DNA of 64,000 nt from Bordetella genomosp. 10 (lineage in GTDB: Bacteria > Pseudomonadota > Gammaproteobacteria > Burkholderiales > Burkholderiaceae_B), in NCBI RefSeq assembly GCF_002261225.1, contig NZ_NEVM01000002.1, forward strand, positions 248,001 through 312,000. The letters are read 5' to 3'. Below the pieces are notes generated by a model. The model was not told the origin of the DNA and searched no databases. It was given only the letters and a program-made list of their open reading frames with translations. Positions 63,053-64,000 of the stretch are shown here, piece after piece (the first letter of the stretch is position 1; each line of letters starts with the position of its first letter). The translations under genes were made by a program, and so were the position numbers.

Positions 63053-64000
63053 TCAGGTCTGCAGCACGTCGATGCTGACGAGCCAGGGCAGGCGCCGGAT
63101 TGTAATGGGTACGGTGCGCGCCAGGGTGTCGAGCGTGGCGTCGGAGTCGTCCAGCGGGAACTGGCCGGTGACGAGCAGGCCGCCGGCGGCCATCGAGACG
63201 CGCAGCAGGCCGCTGCGATAGGGCCGCAGGGCCGCCACGATGTCGGCCAGCGGGCGGTTGCGGACGGCGATCCAGCCCGTCTCCCAGGCCGCGTCGGCCA
63301 TCAGCTCGGCGCGCGGCGTATCGATCTGCATGTCGTCGAAGCGCGCGCCGGCGCCGGCCGCCACGGTGGCGCGGGCCTGGCGGTTGGTGACGATCTCGAC
63401 TTCGTGTTCGTGCACCACCACCAGCGACCGGCGGATCTGCTGGCGCACCATGTAGCGCGTGCCCAGGGACCGCACCGAGCCCTGTTCGGTGTGGATGTAG
63501 AAGGGCCGGCCGGGATCGCGGGCCACGGACGCGGTGACGGCGCCTTCCAGCAGGCGCACGTTGCGCGTGGGGCCGGCGAAATCCAGTTCGACGCGGGTGC
63601 GCGCGTCGAGCAGGATCTGGCTGCCGTCCGACAGCAGGTACTGGCGCCGCTCGCCCGTTGCCGTGGCGGCGTCGGCCATCAGGTTCTTCAGCGGATACAG
63701 CTCGTTGACCACGCCCAGCCCGATGATGCCGGCCGCCAATGCGCCGCCGCCGGTCAGCAGGCGCCGCCGCAGCGCGCCGCGGGCCAGCTTGGGCGGAACC
63801 AGGGGCGTCTGCGCGGCCAACTGCGCCGCCACGGTGGCGGAGCGCCGCACGCCCATCGCCGCCTGGGCCTGGCCCGGGGGCGTGTAGCCCGCCGGATAGT
63901 AGTCGCTCAGGCGGCCAAAGGAGGAACCGAGCGCCGAGGTCAACTGGTTCCAGGCTTTTTCGTGCAGGGGATCCGAGGCGCGCCAGGCCATGAAGTCCGC
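63053..64000 (-). CDS. FecR-family anti-sigma / iron-signalling protein, 5' end outside window
   Basis: 315 residues visible, frame open to the window end. N-terminal ADFMAWRASDPLHEKAWNQL is the middle of the FecR cytoplasmic domain (W-x-x-x-D-P-x-H-x-x-A-W). A membrane helix follows (LLTGGGALAAGIIGLGVVNELYP). The FecR domain has QYLLSDGSQILLDARTRVELDF, VRLLEGAVTASVA and VRSLGTRYMVRQQ, and the C-terminal periplasmic domain WETGWIAVRNRPLADIVAALRPYR with TVPITIRRLPWLVSIDVLQ. FecR relays ferric-siderophore binding to an ECF sigma factor, whose gene should lie just beyond base 64000. Confidence 0.87.
   Translation of the reverse strand, partial: ADFMAWRASDPLHEKAWNQLTSALGSSFGRLSDYYPAGYTPPGQAQAAMGVRRSATVAAQLAAQTPLVPPKLARGALRRRLLTGGGALAAGIIGLGVVNELYPLKNLMADAATATGERRQYLLSDGSQILLDARTRVELDFAGPTRNVRLLEGAVTASVARDPGRPFYIHTEQGSVRSLGTRYMVRQQIRRSLVVVHEHEVEIVTNRQARATVAAGAGARFDDMQIDTPRAELMADAAWETGWIAVRNRPLADIVAALRPYRSGLLRVSMAAGGLLVTGQFPLDDSDATLDTLARTVPITIRRLPWLVSIDVLQT

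Overview
The window is GC-rich DNA (about two thirds G+C by eye) from a betaproteobacterium, most likely an Alcaligenaceae member of the Bordetella/Achromobacter type. Three things point there: six orphan tripartite-tricarboxylate (Bug/TctC) binding proteins, the betaproteobacterial neighbours argF, argG, rpsT and a DUF3579 gene, and many small CoA-ester catabolic operons with their own regulators. I see no rRNA, tRNA, CRISPR array or intact insertion sequence.

Layout. 1-207: end of a carboxymuconolactone-decarboxylase-like gene. 459-13752: an IclR-led catabolic operon (thiolase-like protein plus DUF35 partner, two Bug proteins, ADP-forming CoA ligase, split AtuA protein, SDR, acyl-CoA dehydrogenase, APH-type kinase, AMP-dependent CoA ligase), probably for a branched, terpenoid-like or alicyclic acid. 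13742-15067: argG, overlapping the last ligase tail to tail. 15219-19561: a LysR regulator divergent from an amidohydrolase/Bug/CMD/EthD-like operon. 19599-32003: an iron-siderophore uptake region with two TonB-dependent receptors, two PchR-like AraC regulators, a YbtPQ/PchHI-type pair of half ABC transporters, an RhtX/FptX-type MFS protein, a small secreted protein and four Fur-like boxes; no biosynthetic genes are present, so xenosiderophore use is likely. 32218-37131: a HutC-type GntR regulator and a second DUF35/thiolase-like pair with a two-subunit CoA transferase and a Bug protein. 37351-38577: a membrane diguanylate cyclase. 38624-49433: a tightly overlapping minus-strand operon with an FAD monooxygenase, complete dipeptide-type ABC transporter, BAAT-like esterase and AhpD-like protein, next to a LysR gene. 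49689-50162: a GNAT acetyltransferase.

50.2-54.3 kb is a lower-GC island. It holds a three-gene ABC-three-component (ABC-3C) conflict system (restriction-endonuclease-like protein, 82-residue middle component, DUF2326 SMC-like ATPase), an intact XRE/HigA-type antitoxin with a frameshifted toxin remnant, and the N-terminal stub of a tyrosine recombinase. A 10-bp direct repeat brackets it and a dense cluster of hairpins lies at its left edge. This is the best candidate for an under-studied system.

54391-64000: argF, a DUF3579 protein, a D-2-hydroxyacid dehydrogenase, a Bug protein, then a FadR-type regulator with a Ldh-family dehydrogenase, Bug protein and HpcH/HpaI aldolase, rpsT, and the end of a FecR-like anti-sigma factor. 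argF and argG, often neighbours in related bacteria, are separated here by 39 kb of accessory genes.

A recurring feature is short degenerate tandem repeats between genes (14, 12, 8, 12 and 15 bp units). They lie mostly beside promoters.
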